From JBKPDV01 sp046728075 (GTDB lineage: Bacteria; Acidobacteriota; Thermoanaerobaculia; UBA5066; Gp7-AA6), in contig JBKPDV010000183.1 of the NCBI GenBank assembly GCA_046728075.1, forward strand, positions 1 to 14,765: a stretch of DNA of 14,765 nucleotides, given 5' to 3'. This document shows positions 1-7,423 of the stretch, piece by piece. Numbering within the stretch: position 1 is the first letter of the stretch; each line of letters starts with the position of its first letter. The notes beneath the pieces are model-generated. The model made no database searches. It was given only the letters and a program-made list of their open reading frames with translations, and had not been told where the DNA came from. Position numbers and translations under genes: made by a program.

Positions 1-570
1 GTCGTCGCGGGGACGTGCATGAGCGCGGGCAAGACCGCCGCGGCCTCGGAAATCGTCAAGCGCTTCGCGCAGTCCGGCACGCGAGTCGCCGCGGCGAAGC
101 TGTCGGGGGTCGCCGCGCTGAGGGACACGCTCGACATGGAAGATCACGGTGCCTTCGCGACGCTGTCGTTTCTGGATTGCGGCCTTCCGTCGACGGCGCA
201 CGTCACCGACCTCGCGCCTTACGCACGCGCGATCCTGGGCGAGCTGGCCTCCCGGAATCCCGACGTCATCGTCCTGGAGCTCGGAGACGGGATCCTCGGC
301 GACTACCACGTCGGCAGCTTCTTTCAGCACCCGGATCTGCTTGCCGCGACGAAAGCCGTCGTCATGTGCGCCAACGACCTGGTCGCGGCCTGGGGCGCGA
401 AGAAGTTGATGGAAGATTGGAAGATCCCGATCACCGTCGTCTCCGGCCCCGTCACCGACAACCAGACCGGGACCGACTACATCAGCCAGGAGCTCAAGCT
501 GCCCGCGGCCAACGCCAAGTCGGATGGACGGACGCTCTTCGGCATCGTCTACGAGGAGATTCACAAGTGA
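1..570 (+). CDS. P-loop NTPase-like protein at head of arginine operon (5' partial)
   Basis: The frame is open from base 1, so the true start lies upstream and at least 189 residues of the C-terminal part are visible. It begins VVAGTCMSAGKT, a Walker A motif (GxxxxGKT), followed by alternating hydrophobic strands and helices. These include VIVLELGDGILG, which looks like a Walker B-type strand, and ITVVSGPVTDN. The fold resembles the dethiobiotin synthetase/DUF1611-like group of P-loop proteins, an assignment made by eye. The substrate is unknown. Its TGA overlaps the GTG of argC (GTGA, 567-570), so it is translationally coupled to the arginine genes and probably serves the same or a linked pathway. 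An N-terminal domain may lie outside the window. I am confident that it is coding and that it has a P-loop, but not of its function. Confidence 0.8.
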   Translation, partial: VVAGTCMSAGKTAAASEIVKRFAQSGTRVAAAKLSGVAALRDTLDMEDHGAFATLSFLDCGLPSTAHVTDLAPYARAILGELASRNPDVIVLELGDGILGDYHVGSFFQHPDLLAATKAVVMCANDLVAAWGAKKLMEDWKIPITVVSGPVTDNQTGTDYISQELKLPAANAKSDGRTLFGIVYEEIHK

Positions 571-1625
571 CCATCCAACCCAAGTCGCCCGTGACCATTC
601 GGGCGGCGATCTTCGGGGCCAGCGGCTACGCAGGCGGCGAGCTGCTTCGCCTGCTGCTCGATCATCCGAAGGCCGAGCCGGTGGCCGTCATCTCGCGATC
701 CCAGGCGGGGCATCCCGTGTCTTCCGTTCACGCGCACCTCTCGCGGTTGACCGACCTGGTCTTCGTGCCGGACCTCCCCAAGGGAACGGACGAACCGGAG
801 GTGGTCTTTCTCTCCGGGCCTCATGGCTACGCCGTGGACGTCGCGCCGGCTTTGCTCGACCAAGGGATTCCCGTCATCGACCTCTCTGCCGATTTTCGTT
901 TGAAGAGCGCCGCTTCCTTCGAGAGGTTCTACGGCCCCGTCCCTCCCGGCTTCTCGCGCCAGCCCGATTTCGCCTATGGCCTGCCGGAGCTCTTCCGCGA
1001 CGAGATCGCCTCTTCGCGCGCGATCGCCTCTCCCGGCTGTTTTGCGACGGCGGCGATTCTCGGCCTCGCGCCGCTCTGGCGGGAAGGGCTCGTGGCGGAG
1101 AACGCTCCCGTTTCGGTGTTCGCGATCACGGGCTCCTCGGGTGCCGGCGTCACCCCGACACCCACGACCCACCACCCTCGCCGCGCGGCCGCGTTCTTCG
1201 CATACGGGATCGACGGACATCGTCACCTGCCGGAGATCGTCGAGTCTCTGTCGGCCATCGGGGAATCGGCTGTGGGCCGGATCATCTTCCAGACGCACTC
1301 GGCTCCGCTCGTGCGCGGTATCTTCGTGACCGCGACCGTGCCGTTGCGCGCGGAGAGGAGCAAGGAGAAGCTCAAGAAAGTCTTCGAGGCGGCGTATGAA
1401 AACGAGTTCTTCGTGCGGTTGGTCGACGGCTCGCCCGACGTGGCGGTCGTGAAGGGCACCAACTTCGCTGACATCGGAGTTGCGGTCGAAGGCAACGTTG
1501 CCAAAGTCTTCGTCGCGATCGACAACCTCGTCAAGGGCGCGGCCGGCCAGGCGATCCAGGCCATGAACATCCTGTTTGGTCTGCCGGAGCCGACCGGATT
1601 GAAGATGACGGGAGTCTTTCCATGA
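567..1625 (+). CDS. argC: N-acyl-gamma-glutamyl-phosphate reductase ArgC
   Basis: NADPH-dependent reduction of N-acyl-glutamyl phosphate to the semialdehyde, the third step of arginine synthesis, in the cytoplasm. The 352-residue product has an N-terminal Rossmann motif (IFGASGYAGGELLRLL, about 15-30) and the catalytic cysteine in SPGCFATA (Cys158). The glycine-rich ITGSSGAG segment and the C-terminal THSAPLVRGIF motif are also typical of ArgC. I chose GTG at 567 because AGGAG (554-558) lies 8 bases upstream and the start overlaps the preceding stop. A second GTG at 591 is possible and would remove 8 residues. The stop overlaps the argD ATG (ATGA). Whether the acyl group is acetyl or succinyl cannot be read from ArgC itself. 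The open frame extends upstream to base 15, but that part is antisense-like shadow of the preceding gene. Confidence 0.96.
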   Translation: MTIQPKSPVTIRAAIFGASGYAGGELLRLLLDHPKAEPVAVISRSQAGHPVSSVHAHLSRLTDLVFVPDLPKGTDEPEVVFLSGPHGYAVDVAPALLDQGIPVIDLSADFRLKSAASFERFYGPVPPGFSRQPDFAYGLPELFRDEIASSRAIASPGCFATAAILGLAPLWREGLVAENAPVSVFAITGSSGAGVTPTPTTHHPRRAAAFFAYGIDGHRHLPEIVESLSAIGESAVGRIIFQTHSAPLVRGIFVTATVPLRAERSKEKLKKVFEAAYENEFFVRLVDGSPDVAVVKGTNFADIGVAVEGNVAKVFVAIDNLVKGAAGQAIQAMNILFGLPEPTGLKMTGVFP

Positions 1626-2776
1626 GCTCTGTCGAAACCTTCCGATCTTCCTCGGAGCTGCCGACCTACACGAGATGGCCTCTCACCATCGTGCGCGGGG
1701 AAGGCTCGACCGTCTGGGACGATCGCGGAAAGAGCTATCTCGACCTCTACGGCGGTCACGCCGTCGCGTCCACGGGCCATTGCCATCCGGAAGTCGTTGC
1801 CGCGATCCGGGAGCAGGCCGGAGAGCTTCTCTTCTACTCCAACGTCGTGGCGATTCCGATCCGCACGCGAGCGGCCGACGCTATCGCGGCGAAGGCGCCG
1901 GCGCCGCTTTCGAAAGTCTTTTTTGTCAACTCGGGGACCGAGGCGATCGAGAACGCCATGCGACTGGCGCGCCGCGCGACCGGACGAACCGATATCGTGA
2001 CGTTCGAGGGCGCCTTCCATGGCCGCACGGCAGACGCCATCTCCGCGGCAGGCCTGGAGAAGTACCGGCAGCTCGGGCGCCCGAACGTGCCGGGCCACCG
2101 GATCCTGCCGTTTAACGATCTCCCTGCAGTCGAGAAGGCCGTCGACGAAAACGTCGCGGCCGTTCTGCTCGAACCGATCCAGAGCATGGCCGGCGTGATC
2201 GCGGCTTCCCCCGATTACCTTCGGAGCCTGCGGCGTCTCTGCGACGAGCGCGGGGCAAAGCTCCTCTACGACGAGGTGCAGACGGGATTCGGGCGCACCG
2301 GGACTTTCTTCTACGCCGGACGGCATGGCGTCGTACCGGACCTCGTGGCTCTGGCCAAGGGAATAGGGAGCGGGGTTCCGATGGGAGCCATTCTGGTCTC
2401 CGAGGCGATCGCGGCGGGCGTGAAACCGGATGACTACGGCACCACGTTCGGCGGCGGGCCGCTCGCCTGCGCGGCCGCGGAGGCGACCGTGCGGGTGATC
2501 GACGGGCAAGGGCTGCTCGAGAACGTGCGGCGGGGCAGCGCTCAGCTGCGCGAGGGGCTGTCGCGCCTGTCCGGTGTGCGCGAGATTCGGGGCGAAGGCT
2601 TCCTGCTCGGGATCGTCCTGGATCGCCCCGGAAAATCCGTGCGCGAGGCTCTGATGGAACGCGGTTTCCTGGTGGGCGGAAGCGACCAGGCTCAGGTGCT
2701 TCGGCTCTTGCCCCCCCTGGTCTTGAAGACCGAGGAGATCGCGCGTTTCCTGGCAGCTTGCGAGGCGGTGCTGTGA
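1622..2776 (+). CDS. argD: N-acylornithine aminotransferase ArgD
   Basis: PLP-dependent class III aminotransferase converting N-acyl-glutamate semialdehyde to N-acylornithine with glutamate as amino donor. The 384 residues match the usual ArgD length. Visible landmarks are NSGTEAIENAMRLAR (about 103-117), which binds the cofactor phosphate, and the aspartate of YDEVQTGFGRTG (Asp217), which pairs with the pyridine nitrogen. The Schiff-base lysine is in LALAKGIGSG (Lys246), followed by TTFGGGPLACAAA. The ATG overlaps the argC stop by four bases and the stop overlaps the argF' GTG (GTGA), so it is tightly coupled on both sides. ArgD enzymes often also act on N-succinyl substrates (DapC, AstC). 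That tolerance would suit either acylation scheme proposed for this operon. Confidence 0.96.
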   Translation: MSSVETFRSSSELPTYTRWPLTIVRGEGSTVWDDRGKSYLDLYGGHAVASTGHCHPEVVAAIREQAGELLFYSNVVAIPIRTRAADAIAAKAPAPLSKVFFVNSGTEAIENAMRLARRATGRTDIVTFEGAFHGRTADAISAAGLEKYRQLGRPNVPGHRILPFNDLPAVEKAVDENVAAVLLEPIQSMAGVIAASPDYLRSLRRLCDERGAKLLYDEVQTGFGRTGTFFYAGRHGVVPDLVALAKGIGSGVPMGAILVSEAIAAGVKPDDYGTTFGGGPLACAAAEATVRVIDGQGLLENVRRGSAQLREGLSRLSGVREIRGEGFLLGIVLDRPGKSVREALMERGFLVGGSDQAQVLRLLPPLVLKTEEIARFLAACEAVL

Positions 2777-3771
2777 ACCACTTCCTGACGACGCGCGGAC
2801 TTTCGGCGGAACGGTTCGAGGCACTGCTCGCGCGCGGAGAAGAATTTCGAGACGGCGCCGAGAGTCGCGCCCTCGCCGGCCGCCACGTCGGTCTGGTCTT
2901 CTTCAATCCCTCCCTGCGCACGCGCGTCTCGATGGAAGTCGCCGTCTCGAAGCTCCATGGCACGCCCGTCACGCTCTCGGTGGGCGGCGACGCCTGGGCG
3001 ATGGAGTACGAAGAAGGGGTCGTGATGGACGGCACGGCGGCGGAGCACGTCCGCGAAGGCGCGGGAGCTCTGGGGCGGTACTGCGATCTGCTCGGCGTCC
3101 GCTCGTTTCCCGCCGGAAAAGACTACGCGAAGGATCGGACGGAACCGGTGTTGAACGCTTTCGCGAAGCATTCCGGCGTTCCGATCGTCAATCTCGAGTC
3201 CCCGATGGATCATCCCTGTCAAGCCATGGCTGACGCGATGACGATCCGCGAGCGCCTCGGGGCACTTCGCGGACGGCGCGTTCTGGCCACCTGGGCGTAT
3301 CACCCGAAGGCGCTGCCGATGGCCGTGCCCAACGCGTTCCTGCTCGCGAGCTCGCGGCTGGGCGTCGACCTGGTCTTCGCGCGGCCGGACGGATATGCGC
3401 TGGATCCGGAGATCCTCGCCACCGCTCGCGAGAACGCGCGCGCCTCCGGGGGCTCTCTGACGGAAACCGAGGATCGAGACTCCGCCTTCGATGGCGCCGA
3501 GATCGTCTACGCGAAGTCCTGGGGGGCGCTGGCCGACTATGGGCGCCCGGAGGCGGAGGCGGCGCGCCGGGCGAAGCTCAAGGACTGGCGGGTGACCGAA
3601 GCGCGCATGGCCCGAGGGAAAAACGCGCTCTTCATGCACTGCCTGCCGGTGAGGCGCAACGTCGTGGTCGATGACGCGGTCCTGGACGGTCCCCGCTCGA
3701 TTGTGCTCGACGAGGCGGAGAATCGTCTCTACGCGCAGCAGGCGATTCTGGAGTGGATGGCAGAGGATTGA
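2773..3771 (+). CDS. argF': N-acylornithine carbamoyltransferase (acetyl- or succinyl-specific)
   Basis: Transfers carbamoyl from carbamoyl phosphate to N-acylornithine, giving N-acylcitrulline. The 332-residue protein carries FFNPSLRTR (carbamoyl-phosphate loop, about 43-51), DAWAMEY, VMDG (84-87), HPCQAMAD (147-154), TWAYHPK (173-179), YAKSWGAL and HCLPVRRNV (289-297). The DAW, YHPK, KSWGAL and LPxRRNV combination belongs to the acylornithine branch, not to ordinary ornithine carbamoyltransferase. At the position that separates acetyl- from succinyl-specific enzymes (Glu92 in Xanthomonas, Pro90 in Bacteroides) this protein has Ala90. At the position of the Xanthomonas carboxylated Lys302 it has Val298. 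Both favour succinylornithine. I chose GTG at 2773 because it overlaps the argD stop, has GAGG 7 bases upstream, and starts the protein VNHFLTTRG as in homologues. A TTG at 2758 is an alternative. Confidence 0.93.
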   Translation: MNHFLTTRGLSAERFEALLARGEEFRDGAESRALAGRHVGLVFFNPSLRTRVSMEVAVSKLHGTPVTLSVGGDAWAMEYEEGVVMDGTAAEHVREGAGALGRYCDLLGVRSFPAGKDYAKDRTEPVLNAFAKHSGVPIVNLESPMDHPCQAMADAMTIRERLGALRGRRVLATWAYHPKALPMAVPNAFLLASSRLGVDLVFARPDGYALDPEILATARENARASGGSLTETEDRDSAFDGAEIVYAKSWGALADYGRPEAEAARRAKLKDWRVTEARMARGKNALFMHCLPVRRNVVVDDAVLDGPRSIVLDEAENRLYAQQAILEWMAED

Positions 3772-3772
3772 T

Positions 3773-3849
3773 GATTTGTGATTGGTGATTTGTGATTGAG
3801 ACGGAAGTGTTCGCAAATCGCAAATCACAAATCGCAAATCACAAATTGG
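3773..3849 (+). repeat. AT-rich inverted array of 11-bp repeats between argF' and argB
   Basis: The left arm has GATTTGTGATT at 3773-3783 and 3787-3797, a 14-bp period. The right arm has the reverse complement AATCACAAATC at 3823-3833 and a one-mismatch copy at 3837-3847, also 14 bp apart. Further CAAATCG variants begin at about 3813. The central loop is about 25 bases. The transcript could fold into a long stem. The block is strikingly AT-rich for this window and contains no gene. Confidence 0.85.
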
Positions 3850-3860
3850 ATCTGAGAAAG

Positions 3861-4790
3861 ATGCCGAAACAAAAGTCGCAGGGCGCCTCGACACCCGCGG
3901 CACGCACCGTGGACGCCGAGATTCTCCGCGAAGCCCTTCCCTACATCCGGCGGTTCAAAGGGAGCAACTTCGTCCTGAAAATCTCCGGGAAGGTCACCGA
4001 GGATCACGGAGTCCTCGCGTCACTTGCCGAAGAGATCGCCCTCCTCCACCAGGTCGGGATCCGGGTCACGGTGGTTCATGGGGGCGGTGCGCAGGCGACG
4101 CAGCTCGCGGAGCGGCTGGGGCTCGAGACGAAGCTCGTCAACGGCCGCCGCGTAACCGACGACGACACCCTCGAGGTCGTCAAGATGGTCTTCGCCGGCA
4201 AGATCTCCGTCGAGATTCTTTCGGCCCTGCGGGCGCACCAGATTCACGCTGTAGGAGTCTCGGGGATCGACGGCAACGTCGTGCTCGCCCGCCGGCGCTC
4301 CAAGAAGCGCGTGGTCAATCGGGAGACGGGCAAGCGCGAGACGATTGATTTTGGCAACGTCGGCGACGTCGTGGATGTGGATCCGCGCCTTTTGACGACT
4401 CTGCTCGACGCGGGGTATCTGCCCGTCGTCTCGCCGCTCGCGGCCGACGAGGCCGGTCATGTCTACAACGTCAACGCGGACGCGATCGCCTCGGCGCTCG
4501 CGGTTGAGATCGGCGCCGAGAAGCTGATCCTTCTTTCCGACGTGCCCGGCGTGCTCGCGCGGCCGAGCGATCCGGAGAGCCTGATCTCACGGCTGACGGT
4601 GGCCGAGGCGCGCAAGCTCGCCAAGAGTCCCGCGGTTTCCGGAGGCATGGTCGCCAAGCTCGAAGAGATCTCCCGGGTCGCCGAGGCCGGAGTCCGCGCC
4701 GTACACGTCGTCAACGGGATTCAGAGGAACGCGCTCCTTTCGGAGATCTTTGGCGACAAGGGGAGCGGAACGATGGTGGTGAGGGAATGA
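3861..4790 (+). CDS. argB: N-acylglutamate kinase ArgB
   Basis: Phosphorylates N-acetyl- or N-succinyl-glutamate, normally the committed and arginine-regulated step. The 309 residues follow the amino-acid kinase fold: KISGK at the nucleotide end (Lys40), VVHGGGAQ (71-78), VNGRRVTD, VSGIDG, YNVNADAIA (about 202-210) and GGMVAKLEE (Lys266). The extra N-terminal helix ILREALPYIRRFKG (about 21-34) is the arm of arginine-sensitive hexameric kinases, so feedback inhibition by arginine is likely. Two oddities are Ser42 where most family members have the first Gly of KxGG, and AQATQLAERLG instead of the common PQI-type segment. The latter resembles Bacteroidetes ArgB as I remember it. The start is the ATG at 3861, with only a weak GA-rich site upstream. 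It is the one gene of the operon not overlapping its neighbours. Confidence 0.93.
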   Translation: MPKQKSQGASTPAARTVDAEILREALPYIRRFKGSNFVLKISGKVTEDHGVLASLAEEIALLHQVGIRVTVVHGGGAQATQLAERLGLETKLVNGRRVTDDDTLEVVKMVFAGKISVEILSALRAHQIHAVGVSGIDGNVVLARRRSKKRVVNRETGKRETIDFGNVGDVVDVDPRLLTTLLDAGYLPVVSPLAADEAGHVYNVNADAIASALAVEIGAEKLILLSDVPGVLARPSDPESLISRLTVAEARKLAKSPAVSGGMVAKLEEISRVAEAGVRAVHVVNGIQRNALLSEIFGDKGSGTMVVRE

Positions 4791-4793
4791 GGG

Positions 4794-4924
4794 GAACGCA
4801 GCGAGAACGCCGTGAACGCAGCGAGAACGCCGGGAAGTGAAGTACGAACGGATGAAGCTGTTCAGACCTCACACTTTGAGTTCTCGGCGTTCCCGTGCGT
4901 TCCCGTGCGTTCACGTCGCGTTCC
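4794..4924 (+). repeat. GAACGC-type iterated repeats in inverted arrangement between argB and argE
   Basis: A 19-bp unit, GAACGCAGCGAGAACGCCG, occurs at 4794-4812 and again at 4814-4832, a 20-bp period. About 50 bases later comes the complementary type: TTCTCGGCGTTCCCG, then GTGCGTTCCC units with a 10-bp period, ending near 4924. GAACGCCG on the left can pair with CGGCGTTC on the right. No gene is contained. The argE frame is open through the repeat, but this is not convincing coding sequence. Confidence 0.8.
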
Positions 4925-4931
4925 GAGCTGG

Positions 4932-6008
4932 ATGCGATTGAATGACTTAGTGAACGGGTCGAGCGATTCCAAGTGGAGCGTGATCGACCGACTTAAGGAG
5001 TTCGTCTCGATCCCGAGCGTCTCCGGAAACGAAACAGCGCTCGCAGACCGCATTGCGGCGATCCTGCGAGAGTCCGGTGTCGAAGCTCAACGGCCGGCGC
5101 GAAACGTCGTCGCTCGAAGGGGAGAAGGGAGTCCGTGTCTCCTCCTGAATTCCCATCTCGACACGGTGCCGGCGGTGGAGGGATGGAGCGCGGATCCCTG
5201 GACGCCGCGCATCGCCAACGGCCGTCTGACGGGTCTCGGGTCGAGCGACGCGAAAGCCTCCGTAGCGTCGATGCTCGAGGCCTTCCTGACGGCGCCTCTC
5301 CCGACGCAGGGCAGCCTGCTCTTTGCGGCCACCTGTGACGAGGAGACGGGGGGAGAGGGACTGGAGAAGCTCGTTTCGCAGCTCTCCTTCGACGCCGCGA
5401 TCATCGGGGAGCCCAACGACTTCGCGGTCGCCATCGCCCAGAAAGGGCTCGTCAAGCTCAGGCTCACGGCCCGCGGACGAAGCGGCCACGCCGCCCGGCC
5501 GCATCTCTCCGACAACGCCATCACTCGCTCCGCCGGGGACGCCCTCGCGATTGCGAGTCTCAACCTTCCCGTAGAGGACCCGTACCTGGGCCGGCCGACG
5601 GCGGCGGTGACGATGGTGCGAGGCGGCATCAAGTCCAATGTCGTGCCGGACCGCTGCGAGCTGACCGTGGACGCGCGGACGGTGCCGGGGCTCGACAACG
5701 ACGCGATGATCGAGCGAATCCGGTCGGCGGTCGCCTCCGATGTCGAAGTCCTCTCCAACCGCTTGCGGCCCGTCGCAGGCGATCCGGGTTGGAAGATCGC
5801 GCGCGCGGCTCTTTCGGCCGCCGGCGCCGCGGCCGTCACGGGCTTTCCGAGCGTTTCGGATCTTGCGCATCTCTCCGGAAGGCCGGGCATCGTCTTCGGC
5901 CCGGGAACACCCGATCAATCGCACGCGGCGGACGAGTCGATCGCGCTTTCAGCTCTCGCGCGGGCGCCGGAGATCTATCGCCGAGCGATCGCGGCGTACT
6001 TCGCGTGA
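4932..6008 (+). CDS. argE: M20-family deacylase, N-acylcitrulline/N-acylornithine deacylase (ArgE type)
   Basis: Zinc-dependent M20 amidohydrolase of the ArgE/DapE family, 358 residues. Metal and catalytic motifs are in order: NSHLDTVP (His75, Asp77), GLGSSDAKAS (Asp106), CDEETGGEG (Glu137/Glu138), IIGEPND (Glu160), RSGHAARP (His186, dimerisation domain) and QSHAADE near the C-terminus. Since the neighbouring carbamoyltransferase makes N-acylcitrulline, the likely job is removal of the acetyl or succinyl group from that intermediate to give citrulline. Homology to DapE, a desuccinylase, makes either acyl group possible. I chose ATG at 4932 because the open frame upstream crosses the repeat spacer. 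GTG at 4950 or 4980 are alternatives and no clear ribosome site decides. The stop overlaps the argH ATG (ATGA). Confidence 0.92.
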   Translation: MRLNDLVNGSSDSKWSVIDRLKEFVSIPSVSGNETALADRIAAILRESGVEAQRPARNVVARRGEGSPCLLLNSHLDTVPAVEGWSADPWTPRIANGRLTGLGSSDAKASVASMLEAFLTAPLPTQGSLLFAATCDEETGGEGLEKLVSQLSFDAAIIGEPNDFAVAIAQKGLVKLRLTARGRSGHAARPHLSDNAITRSAGDALAIASLNLPVEDPYLGRPTAAVTMVRGGIKSNVVPDRCELTVDARTVPGLDNDAMIERIRSAVASDVEVLSNRLRPVAGDPGWKIARAALSAAGAAAVTGFPSVSDLAHLSGRPGIVFGPGTPDQSHAADESIALSALARAPEIYRRAIAAYFA

Positions 6009-7423
6009 TGAAAAGACGGACGGCGCGGCGCGGGAAGGCCCTCTGGGGAGGAGGCTTCGAGGCCGGGCCCGGCGAGGCGCTCGCAAGGCTCTCCCTCTCT
6101 CATCCCTTTGACCGCCGCCTGGCCAAAGCGGACCTCGCGGGCACGCTCGCGCACGCTCGAGGTCTCGCTCGCTCGGGCCTGCTCTCCAAGGGGGATCTCG
6201 TGCGAATCGAAAAAGGCCTTCGAACCATCGCCCGGGAGATCGCGGACGGGCGATTCCGTTTCGCCGACCGGGATGAAGACGTCCATCTGAATTTCGAGCG
6301 CCGGCTCATCGAGCTCGCCGGAGAAGCGGGGCAGAGGATCCACGCCGGGCGGTCGCGCAACGATCAGGTCGCCCTCGACCTGCGGCTCTGGACGCTCGAG
6401 GCGATCGATCGCGCCGCGGGAGGCCTTCGCACCTTGGGGGAAGCCCTGCTCGACCGCGCGGAGGAATTTCTCGAGCAGCGCGTCGTCGTCGCCGCGCGCA
6501 CGCATCTGAGAAGCGCGCAGCCGGTGCTCCTCGCGCACCTCTTCCACGCCTACGCCGAGATGCTGGCGCGCGATCTCGGCCGCCTCTCCGACTCGCGGCG
6601 CCGCACGGCCGTCTCCCCGCTCGGCTCAGGAGCCTGCGCCGGCACGACCCTTCCGCTCGAACGGGAGGGCGTCGCGGCCGAGCTCCACCTGCCCGAGATC
6701 ACGGCCAACAGCGTCGACGCCGTCTCGGACCGCGACTTCATCATCGAGTTCCTCTCGGCCGCCGCCCTCGCCATGGTGCACGTTTCGCGGCTGGCGGAGG
6801 ATCTGATCCTCTGGACCGGAGAGGAGTTTCGGCTGCTCACCCTCTCCGAGTCGACGACGACCGGCTCCTCGATGATGCCGCAGAAGAAGAACCCCGATTC
6901 GCTCGAGCTCGCACGGGGAAAGGCGGGGCGCGTGGTCGGCCATCTCGTCGGGGCGCTCGCCACGGTGAAGGGCCTTCCCCTCTCCTACAACCGGGACCTG
7001 CAGGAGACGCAGGAGCCCCTCTTCGATTCCTCCGACACGCTCGACCTCTCTCTGGCGGCGATGACGGAGGTCGTGCGAGGCCTCGGCCTGCGTCCCGCGC
7101 ACGAGCGGCCCGGGATCGATTCCTCTTCGCTCGCAACCGACATCGCGGAGGAGCTCGTGCGGCGCGGCGCGGCCTTCCGCGCGGCGCACGAGCAGGTGGC
7201 GAACTGGAGCCGGTTGGCCGCGCAGGCGAGCGCCGATCTGCGCGACGTCGTAGCCGCCGAGTCGCGCGAGCTGCGCTCGTTCGTCAAGAGCCTGACCCCG
7301 GAGTCGGCCGTCCGTCGCCGGGACCTTCCCGGCGGGACCGCTCCGAGGCGCGTCCGCGCTGCGATCGCCAACACTCGCCGGACGCTTGCGCGCCGGACCC
7401 GTCCTATGTCAGGTCTGACATAA
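6008..7423 (+). CDS. argH: argininosuccinate lyase ArgH
   Basis: Cleaves argininosuccinate to arginine and fumarate, the last step of the pathway. The 471 residues belong to the fumarase/aspartase superfamily. They carry ALWGGGF near the N-terminus (usually LWGGRF), HAGRSRNDQVALD (about 112-124), THLRSAQP (165-172, His166 being the usual catalytic histidine region) and the signature GSSMMPQKKNPD (286-297). The ATG overlaps the argE stop by four bases and fits the LWGG spacing of the family. The C-terminal tail is Arg/Thr-rich. The last codons overlap the end of the convergent HAD gene inside an 18-bp palindrome. argG, needed for the preceding step, is not in the window and probably lies upstream or elsewhere. 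Confidence 0.96.
   Translation: MKRRTARRGKALWGGGFEAGPGEALARLSLSHPFDRRLAKADLAGTLAHARGLARSGLLSKGDLVRIEKGLRTIAREIADGRFRFADRDEDVHLNFERRLIELAGEAGQRIHAGRSRNDQVALDLRLWTLEAIDRAAGGLRTLGEALLDRAEEFLEQRVVVAARTHLRSAQPVLLAHLFHAYAEMLARDLGRLSDSRRRTAVSPLGSGACAGTTLPLEREGVAAELHLPEITANSVDAVSDRDFIIEFLSAAALAMVHVSRLAEDLILWTGEEFRLLTLSESTTTGSSMMPQKKNPDSLELARGKAGRVVGHLVGALATVKGLPLSYNRDLQETQEPLFDSSDTLDLSLAAMTEVVRGLGLRPAHERPGIDSSSLATDIAEELVRRGAAFRAAHEQVANWSRLAAQASADLRDVVAAESRELRSFVKSLTPESAVRRRDLPGGTAPRRVRAAIANTRRTLARRTRPMSGLT
7405..7422. terminator. 18-bp palindrome spanning both convergent stop codons
   Basis: TATGTCAG-GT-CTGACATA is an inverted repeat with 8-bp arms. It holds the end of argH (TAA 7421-7423) and the TGA of the opposite HAD gene (complement of 7409-7411). 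It could act as a weak bidirectional terminator or mark a protein-binding site. The two-base centre means a real hairpin would lose its top pairs, and there is no U-tract, so the terminator role is tentative. Confidence 0.3.

Noticed and set aside
1223..2824. Long minus-strand open frame antisense to argD
   Set aside because: It is the shadow of a GC-rich gene; its translation is low-complexity Arg/Gly-rich without family motifs, while the plus strand encodes a complete ArgD.
3773..4924. CRISPR array
   Set aside because: Repeat periods are 10, 14 and 20 bp with no unique spacers and with arms in opposite orientation; no cas genes are present.
4812..4931. N-terminal extension of the argE frame through the repeat spacer
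   Set aside because: The residues are encoded by tandem repeats and have no counterpart in M20 enzymes; ATG 4932 fits better.
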